Shown: positions 56,276-64,000 of the stretch, in pieces
Numbering within the stretch: position 1 is the stretch's first letter
Layout: each line of letters begins with the position of its first letter
Source: CAWKCE01 sp032127035
Lineage (GTDB): Bacteria > Actinomycetota > Actinomycetes > JAHEKZ01
NCBI GenBank assembly: GCA_963848085.1
Contig: CAWKCE010000001.1
Span: 1-64,000 of the forward strand
DNA length: 64,000 nt
Direction of reading: 5' to 3'
Translations under genes and position numbers: made by a program
Notes under the pieces: model-generated
What the model was told of the DNA's origin: nothing
Database searches by the model: none
The model's input: the letters and a program-made list of their open reading frames with translations, nothing else

Positions 56276-57226
56276 TCACGCCCAGAGCTGGCCTTCGATG
56301 CCCTCCTCGGCCTCGTCCAGCGAGGCGGCGGTGTAGACCCCGGTGGACAGGTACTTCCACCCGCCGTCGCACACGATGAAGCAGATGTCGGCCCGCTCCC
56401 CCGCCTTCACCGCCCGCCCGGCCATCCCCAGCGCAGCATGCAGGATCGCGCCGGTCGAGATTCCGGCGAAGATCCCCTCCTGCTCCAGCAGGTCCCGCGT
56501 GCGACGCACGGCGTCCCGCGGGCCGACCGAGTACCGGGTGGTCAGCACGGACTCGTCGTACAGCTCCGGCACGAAACCTTCGTCGAGGTTCCGCAGTCCG
56601 TACACCAGCTCGCCGTACCGCGGCTCGGCGGCGACGATCTTCACCCCGGGCACCTTCTCCCGCAGGAAGCGGCCGGCTCCCATCAGCGTCCCCGTGGTCC
56701 CGAGGCCGGCTACGAAGTGGGTGATCGTGGGCAGGTCGGCCAGGATCTCCGGGCCGGTGCCCTCGTAGTGCGCGGCCGCGTTGGCCGGGTTGCCGTACTG
56801 GTAGAGCATGACCCAGTCCGGATGCTGCTCGGCCATGCGCCGGGCCACCCGGACCGCCTCGTTGGAGCCACCGGCCGCCGGCGACGAGACGATCTCGGCA
56901 CCCCACATCTCCAGCAGCTGGCGTCGCTCGACAGAGGTGTTCTCCGGCATCACCACGACGATCCGGTACCCCTTCAACCGGGCCGCCACCGCGAGCGAGA
57001 TACCGGTGTTGCCTGATGTGGGCTCGAGGATCGTGCATCCCGGCGTCAGCCGGCCCTCCGCCTCGGCGGCCTTGACCATCGCCAGCGCGGCTCGGTCCTT
57101 GACCGACCCGGTGGGGTTGCGGTCCTCCAGCTTGGCCCACAGACGCACGTCCGCCGACGGCGACAGCCTCGGCAACCCGACCAGCGGGGTGCGCCCCACC
57201 GAGTCGAGCAGCGAGTCGTAGCGCAT
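56276..57226 (-). CDS. cysM: CysO-dependent cysteine synthase
   Basis: This 316-residue PLP enzyme of the cysteine synthase family carries the PLP lysine in NPTGSVKDRAAL and the substrate loop EPTSGNTGISLA. PLP-phosphate loop: GLGTTGTLMGAGR. In this gene order it uses O-phosphoserine and CysO thiocarboxylate as the sulfur donor. Two bases after the cysO stop. Confidence 0.92.
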   Translation of the reverse strand: MRYDSLLDSVGRTPLVGLPRLSPSADVRLWAKLEDRNPTGSVKDRAALAMVKAAEAEGRLTPGCTILEPTSGNTGISLAVAARLKGYRIVVVMPENTSVERRQLLEMWGAEIVSSPAAGGSNEAVRVARRMAEQHPDWVMLYQYGNPANAAAHYEGTGPEILADLPTITHFVAGLGTTGTLMGAGRFLREKVPGVKIVAAEPRYGELVYGLRNLDEGFVPELYDESVLTTRYSVGPRDAVRRTRDLLEQEGIFAGISTGAILHAALGMAGRAVKAGERADICFIVCDGGWKYLSTGVYTAASLDEAEEGIEGQLWA

Positions 57227-57228
57227 CG

Positions 57229-57513
57229 TCAGCCGGCGGCAGACCCGCCGGCGACCGCGGGCAGGATCGTCACGGAGTCGCCATCAGCGACCGCCGTGGT
57301 GAGACCCCCGAGGAAGCGGACGTCCTCATCGTTCAGGTACACGTTGACGAACCGTCGCAGCCCGGCGTCGTCCACCAGCCGCTCGCGGAGCCCCGGGTAC
57401 CGCGACTCAAGGTCGGCGATCAGCTCATCGATTGTGGACCCAGAGCCCTCCACCGCCTTCTCGCCGGCGGTGTACGGACGCAGGATCGTCGGGACTCGGA
57501 CCTCGACGGCCAT
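57229..57513 (-). CDS. cysO: Sulfur-carrier protein CysO with residues after the Gly-Gly
   Basis: This 94-residue ubiquitin-fold (MoaD/ThiS-like) protein donates sulfide as a C-terminal thiocarboxylate in cysteine synthesis. Core: VRVPTILRPYTAGEKAVEGSGSTIDELIADLESRYPGL, then LNDEDVRFLGGLTTAVADGDSVTILPAVAGGSAAG. The functional GG is followed by four more residues (SAAG) before the stop, whereas the mycobacterial protein ends at GG. It would need trimming to work; Mec, encoded next, is a candidate protease. Confidence 0.9.
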   Translation of the reverse strand: MAVEVRVPTILRPYTAGEKAVEGSGSTIDELIADLESRYPGLRERLVDDAGLRRFVNVYLNDEDVRFLGGLTTAVADGDSVTILPAVAGGSAAG

Positions 57514-57549
57514 GGTGATGCCTCTCCTTGATGGTCGTGGGGTGCCGGG

Positions 57550-57981
57550 TCAGACCGGCTCGCCTCGGTGCAACGTCGCCACGATGCGGACTTCTTCCTC
57601 GGAGACCTCGCCATCCACGATCCGGAACGAGCGGACCTCGTCCTGGACGGGGTCCCGGGTGGAGACGAGGACGTAGTGGGCCCCGGGCTCCTGCGCGTAG
57701 GTGATGTCCGTGCGGGACGGATAGGCCTCGGTTCCGGTGTGCGAGTGGTAGATGACCACCGGCTCCTCGTCGCGGTCGTCCAGCTCCCGGTACAGACGCA
57801 GCAGGTCCATGGAGTCGAACTCGTAGAACGTCGGCGACCGGGCGGCGTTGACCATCGGGACGAAGCGCTCCGGCCGGTCCGAACCCGCCGGGCCGGCGAC
57901 CACGCCGCACGCCTCGTCCGGGTGGTCCCGCCTGGCATGGGCGACCATGGCGTCCACGACCTCCTGGGCGATGACGAGCAC
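57550..57981 (-). CDS. mec: Mec, CysO-cysteine JAMM metallopeptidase
   Basis: This 143-residue Mov34/JAB-domain protease has the zinc motif YHSHTGTEAYPSRTDI (HxH, S, D) and an upstream catalytic Glu in DEACGVVAGP. It releases cysteine from the CysO-Cys adduct and could also process a CysO tail. Starts at GTG 57981. Part of the sulfur-carrier cysteine pathway operon. Confidence 0.92.
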   Translation of the reverse strand: MLVIAQEVVDAMVAHARRDHPDEACGVVAGPAGSDRPERFVPMVNAARSPTFYEFDSMDLLRLYRELDDRDEEPVVIYHSHTGTEAYPSRTDITYAQEPGAHYVLVSTRDPVQDEVRSFRIVDGEVSEEEVRIVATLHRGEPV

Positions 57982-57990
57982 CCGCCCAGG

Positions 57991-58524
57991 CTACGGGTGC
58001 CGGGGGGTGAGCGACTCGACAAGGGTCTCCTGGAGCACCCCCAGCCAGCCGTACAGGCCGAACAACGGCAGCCGCGGATCGTCCTCGGCCAGCTCGACGG
58101 GCTCTTCGGTGACCGACAGTCGCGTCCCCAGGAGCAGCCGGACGTCGTTCAGGAAGCCCAGCCACCGACGGGCCTGGTCAGCGTCGAGCCGGACGGGGGA
58201 CGCCGCCTCGAGGCTGCGCCGCACCTCCTGGGCGTCGAGCACCTTGCGCTGCCGAAGTCCGACCTCGGTGAACCGTCGGAACTCCGCCGACGCCGCCGGG
58301 TCGTCGGTGAACCCGTCCGGCAGCAGGCGCGCAAGTGCCGGGTCGTCCGGGAGCTCGGTCTCGGTGCCGATGCCGACCATGGCGGCCAGGGGGTCCGTCG
58401 GCGGGGCTTCGTCCGGCTCGAGCAGCCCAATGACCTGCTGCGCCAGGTCGTCCAGGATCTGGCGCTCTAGCTCCTCGAGCTCGAGAACCACCCCGTCGTG
58501 GCTGCTGGCGAACACCGCCGTCAC
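57991..58524 (-). CDS. DUF2017 protein
   Basis: This is a 177-residue acidic, helical protein (VTAVFASSHDGVVLELEELERQILDDLAQQVIGLL). It contains FTEVGLRQRKVLDAQEVRRSL and LDADQARRWLGFLNDVRLLLGTRLSVTEE, the conserved part of actinobacterial DUF2017 (Rv1332-like). GTG 58524 overlaps the clpS stop (GTGA). Conserved beside clpS and mec; function unknown. Confidence 0.88.
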   Translation of the reverse strand: MTAVFASSHDGVVLELEELERQILDDLAQQVIGLLEPDEAPPTDPLAAMVGIGTETELPDDPALARLLPDGFTDDPAASAEFRRFTEVGLRQRKVLDAQEVRRSLEAASPVRLDADQARRWLGFLNDVRLLLGTRLSVTEEPVELAEDDPRLPLFGLYGWLGVLQETLVESLTPRHP

Positions 58525-58817
58525 CGGTCCTGCTGCAGGGTCGCCCACAAGCCGTAGCCGTGCATCGCGGCCACGTCTCGTTCCATCTCCTCGCGACTCC
58601 CGTTGGACACCACAGACCGCCCCTCGTGGTGAACCTGGAGCATCAGCCGGTCAGCCTCGGCGCGGTCGTACCCGAAGTACTCCTGGAACACGAACACCAC
58701 GTACGACATCAGGTTCACCGGGTCGTTCCACACGATTGTCAACCACGGATGCTCGGGACTGACGTCCTCGGAGGTCGCGGGCTCCTCGAGTTCGACCGGG
58801 GCGACGGACACCGACAC
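58521..58817 (-). CDS. clpS: ClpS, N-degron adaptor for ClpCP/ClpAP
   Basis: This is a 98-residue adaptor: PWLTIVWNDPVNLMSYVVFVFQEYFGYDRAEADRLMLQVHHEGRSVV, then REEMERDVAAMHGYGLWATLQQD. The NDxxN-binding pocket (VWNDPVNLMSYV) and the conserved MxxVHxxGRS stretch are intact. It delivers N-end-rule substrates to the Clp protease. Divergent from pncB. Confidence 0.95.
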   Translation of the reverse strand: MSVSVAPVELEEPATSEDVSPEHPWLTIVWNDPVNLMSYVVFVFQEYFGYDRAEADRLMLQVHHEGRSVVSNGSREEMERDVAAMHGYGLWATLQQDR

Positions 58818-58919
58818 ATGGTGGCACGAGCGGTACGCGGCGGAGCACCGCTAGCCGCCTCCCAGCTCCGCGCCATCTACAGATCTTGGCGGCCAGGCGC
58901 CGCGCCGTAGGCTGCCCGC

Positions 58920-60221
58920 GTGGCCGGAGCGATGGGACTGTTCACCGATCACTACGAGCTCACCATGCTCCAGGCGGCGCTGCGCGACGGCACATGGTGC
59001 CGCCGCACGGTCTTCGAGATGTTCGCCCGACGCCTCCCCCGCGGCCGGCGCTATGGCGTGACGGCAGGCACCGGGCGCTTCCTGGCCGCACTGCCGGAGT
59101 TCAGGTTCGGTGATGAGGAGCTTGCCTTCCTCGACCAGCAACAGGTCGTCGCCGCGGACACGCTGGCCTGGCTGGCCGACTACCGCTTCGCCGGCGACGT
59201 CTGGGGGTACGCCGAGGGCGAGACCTACTTCCCGGGCTCGCCCCTGCTCGTGGTCGAGGGCACCTTCGCGGACAGCGTGGTTCTCGAGACGCTCGCGCTG
59301 TCGATCTACAACCACGACAGCGCGATCGCAGCGGCGGCGTCCCGCATGGTCCACGCCGCAGCCGGTCGACCTCTCATCGAGATGGGCACCCGCCGGACCC
59401 ACGAGGCCAGCGCGCTCGCGGCCGCCCGGTCGGCCTACCTCGTCGGCTTCGAGTCCACGTCGAACCTGGAGGCCGGGCGACGGTTCGGCATTCCGACCCG
59501 GGGCACAAGCTCGCACGCCTTCACACTCCTTCACGACTCGGAGGCCGCAGCCTTCGCCTCCCAGGTGGCGGCTCTCGGATCCGAAACCACCGTGCTGGTG
59601 GACACCTACGACGTCCCCACCGCGGTGGCCGACGCCGTTCGGATCGCCGGGGTAGGCCTGGGCGCCGTCCGCATCGACTCCGGTGACCTCGCCGACGAGT
59701 GCCATCGCGTCCGCGCCCAGCTCGACGCGCTCGGCGCGACCGGAGCCCGGATCGTCGTCACCGGCGACCTCGACGAGTACGCGATCGCGGCGCTGGCGTC
59801 GGCCCCGGCGGACGGGTACGGCGTGGGCACCGCCGTGGTCACCGGGTCCGGCGCACCCAGTGCCGAGCTGGTCTACAAGCTGGTCGCCCGGGAGGTCTCC
59901 GGCGCGGCGGGCGATGAGCTTGTCGGCGTCGCCAAGCGGTCGGTCGGCAAACCCAGCATCGCCGGTCGCAAATGGGCGTTCCGGCTACACCGCCACGGCA
60001 CCGCGACCGAGGAGGTCGTTCGGGTGGGCAGCGACTACGACGCGGAGAGCGAGCGCCCTCTGCTCACGCGTTTCGTGACGGCCGGCGACGTCGTTGGCGA
60101 AGAGCCGCTCGAGCACGCGCGAGCGCGGCACTCTCGAGCGATGGCCGAGCTGCCCGAGGACGGCAGGCGCTTGTCTTCCGGCGACCCGGCCATCCCGACG
60201 GTGTTCGAGGAGGAAAGGTGA
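58920..60221 (+). CDS. pncB: Nicotinate phosphoribosyltransferase
   Basis: This is a 433-residue NAPRTase: GLFTDHYELTMLQAALRDGT at the N-terminus, the catalytic region FEMFARRLPRGRRYGV, LALSIYNHDSAIAAAASR, EMGTRRTHE and a final RIDSGDL and GDLDEY. It converts nicotinate and PRPP to NaMN. GTG 58920 (or ATG 58932). Divergent from clpS, as in mycobacteria (Rv1330c/Rv1331). Confidence 0.93.
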   Translation: MAGAMGLFTDHYELTMLQAALRDGTWCRRTVFEMFARRLPRGRRYGVTAGTGRFLAALPEFRFGDEELAFLDQQQVVAADTLAWLADYRFAGDVWGYAEGETYFPGSPLLVVEGTFADSVVLETLALSIYNHDSAIAAAASRMVHAAAGRPLIEMGTRRTHEASALAAARSAYLVGFESTSNLEAGRRFGIPTRGTSSHAFTLLHDSEAAAFASQVAALGSETTVLVDTYDVPTAVADAVRIAGVGLGAVRIDSGDLADECHRVRAQLDALGATGARIVVTGDLDEYAIAALASAPADGYGVGTAVVTGSGAPSAELVYKLVAREVSGAAGDELVGVAKRSVGKPSIAGRKWAFRLHRHGTATEEVVRVGSDYDAESERPLLTRFVTAGDVVGEEPLEHARARHSRAMAELPEDGRRLSSGDPAIPTVFEEER

Positions 60222-60242
60222 TGTCCGGGCGTCGGCCTGCGG

Positions 60243-61406
60243 CTAGCGGCGCTTCGCGTACGCGCCCAGGACGCGCCAGGTCGCCGGCCGCTCGCCACCG
60301 AGCCGCCAGATCGCGACCGAACCCAGCCCATACCGACGCAGCAGGGACAGCTTGTCCTTCACCGACCTGGCGTCCTCGAACCAGACGGTCCGCTTGACCC
60401 GGCAGGTGTCGGTGCCGTCGGTGAAGCTGCGGCGGTAGCTGAACCTGTACTCGGCCACCGACCGCTGGTACGTCGGAGTCACGTTCTCCCGGCTCGCCAG
60501 CGAACGGAAGGCCCGCGTCGTGCCGGAGGTCGGGCTCGTCGCCGCGGCGGGGCAGGTCCCCGACAACCGCTTCACATACCAGTTGTAGCCGTACGCGGGC
60601 AGGCCCAGCGATGCCTTGCGCCCCACCGTGGCTCCCGCATACCGAGCGACGTCGTTCACCCAGGGCAGGGGCGCCACCGGACCGGGCTGCCCGCTCGGCA
60701 CGTGGAAGTCGTAGGCCATGACCCGGGCACGGTCGACGTTGGGAGCGATCGCCCGGTAGTCGAACACCTCCCACGATCCATCCCGCGCGCCGGTCCGCGC
60801 CGGCAACGCAACGGACAGCTTCATCCCGTTGGCGTGCAGTCGAGTCTGGAGCTGGCCCAGGAATCGTGGGAACCGCTTCTTGACCGCGGTTCGGGCCGCA
60901 CCGACCTTGCCGAAGTTCATGTCCTCGAAGTCGATGTCGACGCCGTCCGCGCCTGCATCCGTCGCGACCTGGACCAGGTTGGTGACCAGGTTCCCCCGGC
61001 GCTTTCGGTCTCCCAGAAGCCGCGACATCGCTGTGGCGTTGAACCCGGAGTCGTTGACGGTGACATAGGTCGTGATTCCCAGCGCCTGAAGGGCCTGGAT
61101 GGAAGCGCGGAGCTTGGTGGGGGACGGTTGGGCCCCTGGCTCCTGCTCCAGGACCTCAGACGTCCGGGTCGCCTGGAACCAGAAGAAGGACACGTCCTTC
61201 ACCAGGTCAGCGTTCCGGCTGACCGCATTGACGCCCTTGCTCAGGCGCCAGTGCACGATCCAGCCGGAGGCAACCGGCGCGACCGCAGCTCGGGTGGCGG
61301 CACTCGACTGGTCCGGCGTGGGCTGGGCCGCCGCAGCCGTGGGGACACTGAGTGCCACGGCAGCGACGAGGGCAGCAGCCAACCAGCGGCGTGCACTCCG
61401 GATCAT
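60243..61406 (-). CDS. Secreted GH18-like glycoside hydrolase domain protein
   Basis: This 387-residue secreted protein has a Sec signal peptide (MIRSARRWLAAALVAAVALSVPTAAAAQ). The GH18 barrel shows the catalytic DGVDIDFEDM (DxxDxDxE) and VMAYDFHVPSG. Its C-terminal part (VKRTVWFEDARSVKDKLSLLRRYGLGSVAIWRLGGE) closes the barrel, as in chitinase-fold peptidoglycan hydrolases such as YaaH/SleL-like proteins. ATG 61406 has GGGAGGGAC upstream. It has a close relative at 63229-64000, downstream of the aminotransferase. The substrate is probably a cell-wall or chitin-like glycan; inference. Confidence 0.85.
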   Translation of the reverse strand: MIRSARRWLAAALVAAVALSVPTAAAAQPTPDQSSAATRAAVAPVASGWIVHWRLSKGVNAVSRNADLVKDVSFFWFQATRTSEVLEQEPGAQPSPTKLRASIQALQALGITTYVTVNDSGFNATAMSRLLGDRKRRGNLVTNLVQVATDAGADGVDIDFEDMNFGKVGAARTAVKKRFPRFLGQLQTRLHANGMKLSVALPARTGARDGSWEVFDYRAIAPNVDRARVMAYDFHVPSGQPGPVAPLPWVNDVARYAGATVGRKASLGLPAYGYNWYVKRLSGTCPAAATSPTSGTTRAFRSLASRENVTPTYQRSVAEYRFSYRRSFTDGTDTCRVKRTVWFEDARSVKDKLSLLRRYGLGSVAIWRLGGERPATWRVLGAYAKRR

Positions 61407-61514
61407 GTCGTCCCTCCCGGGGCCGACCGTCCGACGCCCACGCCAGCACGCTACCCCGGCTGGGCAACGGCCGATGGAGCACCTGGCGGGCGGCGGTGCT
61501 GGCACGATGGCCGG

Positions 61515-63242
61515 ATGGAGATCCCGCCCCCTGGCCCGTCGCTTCCCGACCCGCCCCTGCTGACGCAGGTCCGCGAGGGCGTGATCGGCGACGACCAGGT
61601 CGTCCCCGGGCCGTACGGGCCGCGCCGGGTGACGTACGCGGACTACACGGCATCCGGTCGGGCACTCAGCTTCATCGAGGACTTCATCCGCAACGAGGTG
61701 CTGCCCCGGTATGCCAACACCCACACCGAGTCCAGCGGAACCGGCCTGCAGACCAGCCGCCTGCGTGACGACGCTCGCCAGCTCGTACGCCAGGCGGTTG
61801 GCGGCGACGACGAGACCTGCATCGTCTTCTGCGGCTCGGGGTCTACCGGTGCCGTCCATAAGCTGCTGGGCGTCCTCGGCCTGCGCATCGCGTCCGAGCT
61901 CGAAGACCGCTACCACCTGTCCGACCAGATCCCCGCAGCCGAGCGGCCCGTCGTCTTCATCGGGCCGTTCGAGCACCACTCCAACGAGCTGCCGTGGCGG
62001 GAGTCGATCTGCGACGTCGTTCGCATCCCCGAAGACGCGGACGGCCACATCGACCAGAGCCGCCTGAGCGAGGAGCTGGTGCGCCATGCCGACCGTCGGC
62101 TCTTGATCGGCGCGTTCTCCGCTGCCAGCAACGTCACCGGGATCATGAGCGACACCGACGGGATCTCCGCCCTCCTCCACCGCCACGGCGCCCTCGCCGT
62201 CTGGGACTTCGCGGCCGCCGCCCCGTACGTCGCCATCCACATGACCCCGCTGCCGGGAGCGGACCCCTTGTCCTACAAGGACGCCGTCGTCCTGTCGCCG
62301 CACAAGCTGATCGGCGGGCCTGGCACGCCGGGAGTCCTCGCCATCCGGCGCGAGCTCCTGCACAACCGGGTCCCCGACGTCGTCGGCGGAGGTTCGGTCG
62401 CCTACGTCAACCCGGATGACCACGTCTACCTGTCCGACGAGGAGCACCGCGAGGAGGCCGGGACGCCGGCGATCGTCGAGTCGATACGTGCCGGCCTGGT
62501 CTTCCAGCTCAAGGAGGCGGTCGGCACGGAGGTCATCCGTGCCCGTGAGGAGGACTTCCTCCGGCGGGCGATCGATGCCTGGCGTCAGGTCCCGTCGCTG
62601 CAGATACTCGGCAACCTCGAGGCCGAGCGCCTGTCCATCGTGTCGTTCGTCGTGCACCTCCCCGACGGACGACACCTCCACCACAACGCCGTCGTCGCCC
62701 TGCTCAACGACCTGTTCGGCATCCAGGCCCGCGGTGGCTGCTCGTGTGCCGGCCCCTACGGCCATCGCCTGCTGGGCATCGACATCGAACGCTCCCACGA
62801 GTACGAGCGTGAGATCAGCGTTGGCTGCGAGGGGATCAAACCGGGCTGGACGCGGGTGAACTTCAACTACTTCCTGTCGGAGGCGGTGTTCTCCTTCGTG
62901 GTGCGAGCGGTCGCGTTCGTCGCCGAGCACGGCCATCGGTTCCTGCCTGACTACGACTTCGACGCCGCCACCGGATTGTGGCGCCATCGAGCGGCCCCCG
63001 AGGAGCCGCCGCTGCGCCTGACCCAGCTGCGTTACGACGACCGCGGCCAACTGGTGCACCCGCACCACGAGCACCGCGCCGACGAGGCGGTCCTTGCTGA
63101 CCACCTGGCAGAGGCCGAGGCGATGCTCGCGGACTACCCCGGCGACTTCGCCGAGGTTCCCGATGGGCTGATGCCACAGGACTTCGACGCACTGCGCTGG
63201 TTCCCGCTGCCGGCGGCTTCGGTTCCCGTCAGCCGAAGCTGA
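61515..63242 (+). CDS. Class-V PLP aminotransferase / cysteine desulfurase-like protein
   Basis: This 575-residue PLP enzyme of the NifS/SufS fold has the PLP lysine in VVLSPHKLIGGPGTPGVL, cofactor Asp in LAVWDFAAAAPYVAI, FCGSGSTGAVHKLLG near the N-terminus, and a cysteine-rich active-site-like loop ARGGCSCAGPYGHRLL. The C-terminal extension is longer than in cysteine desulfurases. ATG 61515 is chosen (MEIPPPGPSLPDPPLL). The reaction is unknown. Sits between two GH18-like genes on the opposite strand. Confidence 0.83.
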   Translation: MEIPPPGPSLPDPPLLTQVREGVIGDDQVVPGPYGPRRVTYADYTASGRALSFIEDFIRNEVLPRYANTHTESSGTGLQTSRLRDDARQLVRQAVGGDDETCIVFCGSGSTGAVHKLLGVLGLRIASELEDRYHLSDQIPAAERPVVFIGPFEHHSNELPWRESICDVVRIPEDADGHIDQSRLSEELVRHADRRLLIGAFSAASNVTGIMSDTDGISALLHRHGALAVWDFAAAAPYVAIHMTPLPGADPLSYKDAVVLSPHKLIGGPGTPGVLAIRRELLHNRVPDVVGGGSVAYVNPDDHVYLSDEEHREEAGTPAIVESIRAGLVFQLKEAVGTEVIRAREEDFLRRAIDAWRQVPSLQILGNLEAERLSIVSFVVHLPDGRHLHHNAVVALLNDLFGIQARGGCSCAGPYGHRLLGIDIERSHEYEREISVGCEGIKPGWTRVNFNYFLSEAVFSFVVRAVAFVAEHGHRFLPDYDFDAATGLWRHRAAPEEPPLRLTQLRYDDRGQLVHPHHEHRADEAVLADHLAEAEAMLADYPGDFAEVPDGLMPQDFDALRWFPLPAASVPVSRS

Positions 63243-64000
63243 TCGTCACCCGCGAGCTCACACCCTTGTCCAGCCGACTGGGTAGGGCGACGACACGGAA
63301 CGTCCGCGTCGTGCCACGCTTCGCGTGCACTCTGAAGGAGAAGCGGCCGTCGCTGCCCAGGCGCTGGCGGTCCTGGCGCACCCACTGACCGTCGACGAGT
63401 CGCTGCCGAACGACGGTCACTCCGGCCAGTTCGGGTCCCACCCGCCCACCGATGACGTACGACGTACGGTCACGACGGGCGACGACCGGGGCCGCAACGT
63501 TGACCGCGTAGGAGACCCTTGCGGTGTCCGGGGCGGTGGCTACCTTTGTCCGAGACCACCCCGGCAACGAGACCAGTCGGTACTGCATGTGCGACTGGGG
63601 GCTGACCGCGAAGGCCACCCGTCCCTGCTCGTCGGTCCGACCGCTGCGCACCCCGACCCAGCGGTCTTCGCCGGGCGCTCGTCGGAACAACCTGACAGCC
63701 GCATGCGCCGCGGCGTGACCACGGACCGTCACCCGACCACTCACCTTCCGCGTCGACCCGTACGTGATCTGGTCGGGCACCCTCATGGTCACGGTCGGCA
63801 CCGCCACCGGATGGTCGGTGGCGTAGCTCGACAGCCGCCGCCAGTAGGCCGGGGTCTCGTTGCCCAGCGCCCACAGCGCCACTCCGCGGACGCGGTACTT
63901 GGTGACCAGTCGCAGCTTCGCCTGCAGGCTGCGCGCGTCGTCAAACCACGCCACCCGCTTGGCGACACAGGTGCCGGAGGAGGTCACGTACTTCTGCCGG
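63229..64000 (-). CDS. GH18-like secreted protein with C-terminal Ig-like repeats, 5' end outside window
   Basis: 257 residues are visible, with the N-terminus beyond the right edge. The first part (VAKRVAWFDDARSLQAKLRLVTKYRVRGVALWALGNE) matches the end of the GH18 domain in the protein at 60243-61406. After it come two beta-rich, likely Ig/bacterial-surface-type modules (VPDQITYGSTRKVSGRVTVRGH ... and VVARRDRTSYVIGGRVGPELAG ...). The stop at 63229 overlaps the aminotransferase end by 14 bp. Probably a paralogue from local duplication. Confidence 0.8.
   Translation of the reverse strand, partial: RQKYVTSSGTCVAKRVAWFDDARSLQAKLRLVTKYRVRGVALWALGNETPAYWRRLSSYATDHPVAVPTVTMRVPDQITYGSTRKVSGRVTVRGHAAAHAAVRLFRRAPGEDRWVGVRSGRTDEQGRVAFAVSPQSHMQYRLVSLPGWSRTKVATAPDTARVSYAVNVAAPVVARRDRTSYVIGGRVGPELAGVTVVRQRLVDGQWVRQDRQRLGSDGRFSFRVHAKRGTTRTFRVVALPSRLDKGVSSRVTISFG

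Noticed and set aside
61407..63104. Open extension of the GH18-like gene on the minus strand, opposite the class-V aminotransferase
   Set aside because: The real start is ATG 61406 with a good ribosome site and signal peptide; the extension is antisense to a clear PLP enzyme.

Overview
The window is high-GC DNA with strongly GC-biased third codon positions. Genes are tightly packed and often coupled through ATGA or GTGA overlaps. Together with the gene order pncB / clpS-DUF2017-mec-cysO-cysM and murI-(Rv1339-like)-rph-rdgB, which is that of mycobacteria and relatives, this points to an actinobacterial chromosome. No phage, plasmid, IS or CRISPR content is seen. Two tRNA genes are present: Lys(CTT) and Leu(TAG).

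Layout. 1-11.2 kb: an exopolysaccharide or cell-surface cluster. It holds a Wzc-like chain-length/BY-kinase protein, a CapD/WbpM-type epimerase-dehydratase, a sugar aminotransferase, a polytopic membrane protein, a polysaccharide deacetylase and two LuxR-type regulators. An uncharacterised HprK-like kinase / nucleotidyltransferase / PqqD module (three PqqD-like genes) is embedded in it. Two of its genes carry apparent single-base frameshifts. 11.3-18.2 kb: a group 3b (NADP-linked) [NiFe] hydrogenase operon with its own maturation protease, HypC, a stand-alone cyclic-nucleotide-binding protein, a DMT transporter and a DUF6390 protein. 18.3-20.8 kb: a methyltransferase and an ABC exporter. 21.1-31.2 kb: a soluble NAD-dependent formate dehydrogenase (fdsGBA-D-like), pyruvate:ferredoxin oxidoreductase (nifJ) and a dihydroorotate-dehydrogenase-like protein. 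31.4-36.3 kb: tRNA-Lys, an alpha/beta hydrolase, a VOC protein, and a TerC-baeRF pair behind a recognisable yybP-ykoY manganese riboswitch. 36.6-39.3 kb: an NfnAB-type bifurcating transhydrogenase pair and an F420/PPOX-class oxidoreductase.

39.4-50.2 kb: mixed housekeeping and transport genes: an AAA ATPase, a secreted protein, LysE, an amidohydrolase, a GroES-like protein, a Lys/Ala-rich DUF3618 protein, a Zn/Mn ABC transporter with a probable leaderless promoter, a peroxiredoxin and an MFS transporter. A triplet of 62-bp tandem hairpin repeats lies between lysE and the amidohydrolase. 50.2-60.2 kb: the conserved tRNA-Leu/rdgB/rph/Rv1339-like/murI and cysM/cysO/mec/DUF2017/clpS/pncB blocks. 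They are separated by an ECF42-DGPF pair, which has its expected promoter motif, and an AbiEi/nuclease-like gene bracketed by a duplicated hairpin repeat. 60.2-64 kb: two GH18-like secreted proteins flanking a class-V aminotransferase.

The genes for hydrogenase, formate dehydrogenase, pyruvate:ferredoxin oxidoreductase and NfnAB lie within 28 kb. Together they form a complete potential circuit for moving electrons between pyruvate, formate, H2, ferredoxin and NAD(P)H, which suggests a fermentative or hypoxia-survival redox island. The hydrogenase and formate dehydrogenase operons and nifJ are each preceded by a distinct inverted repeat that could be a regulator site.
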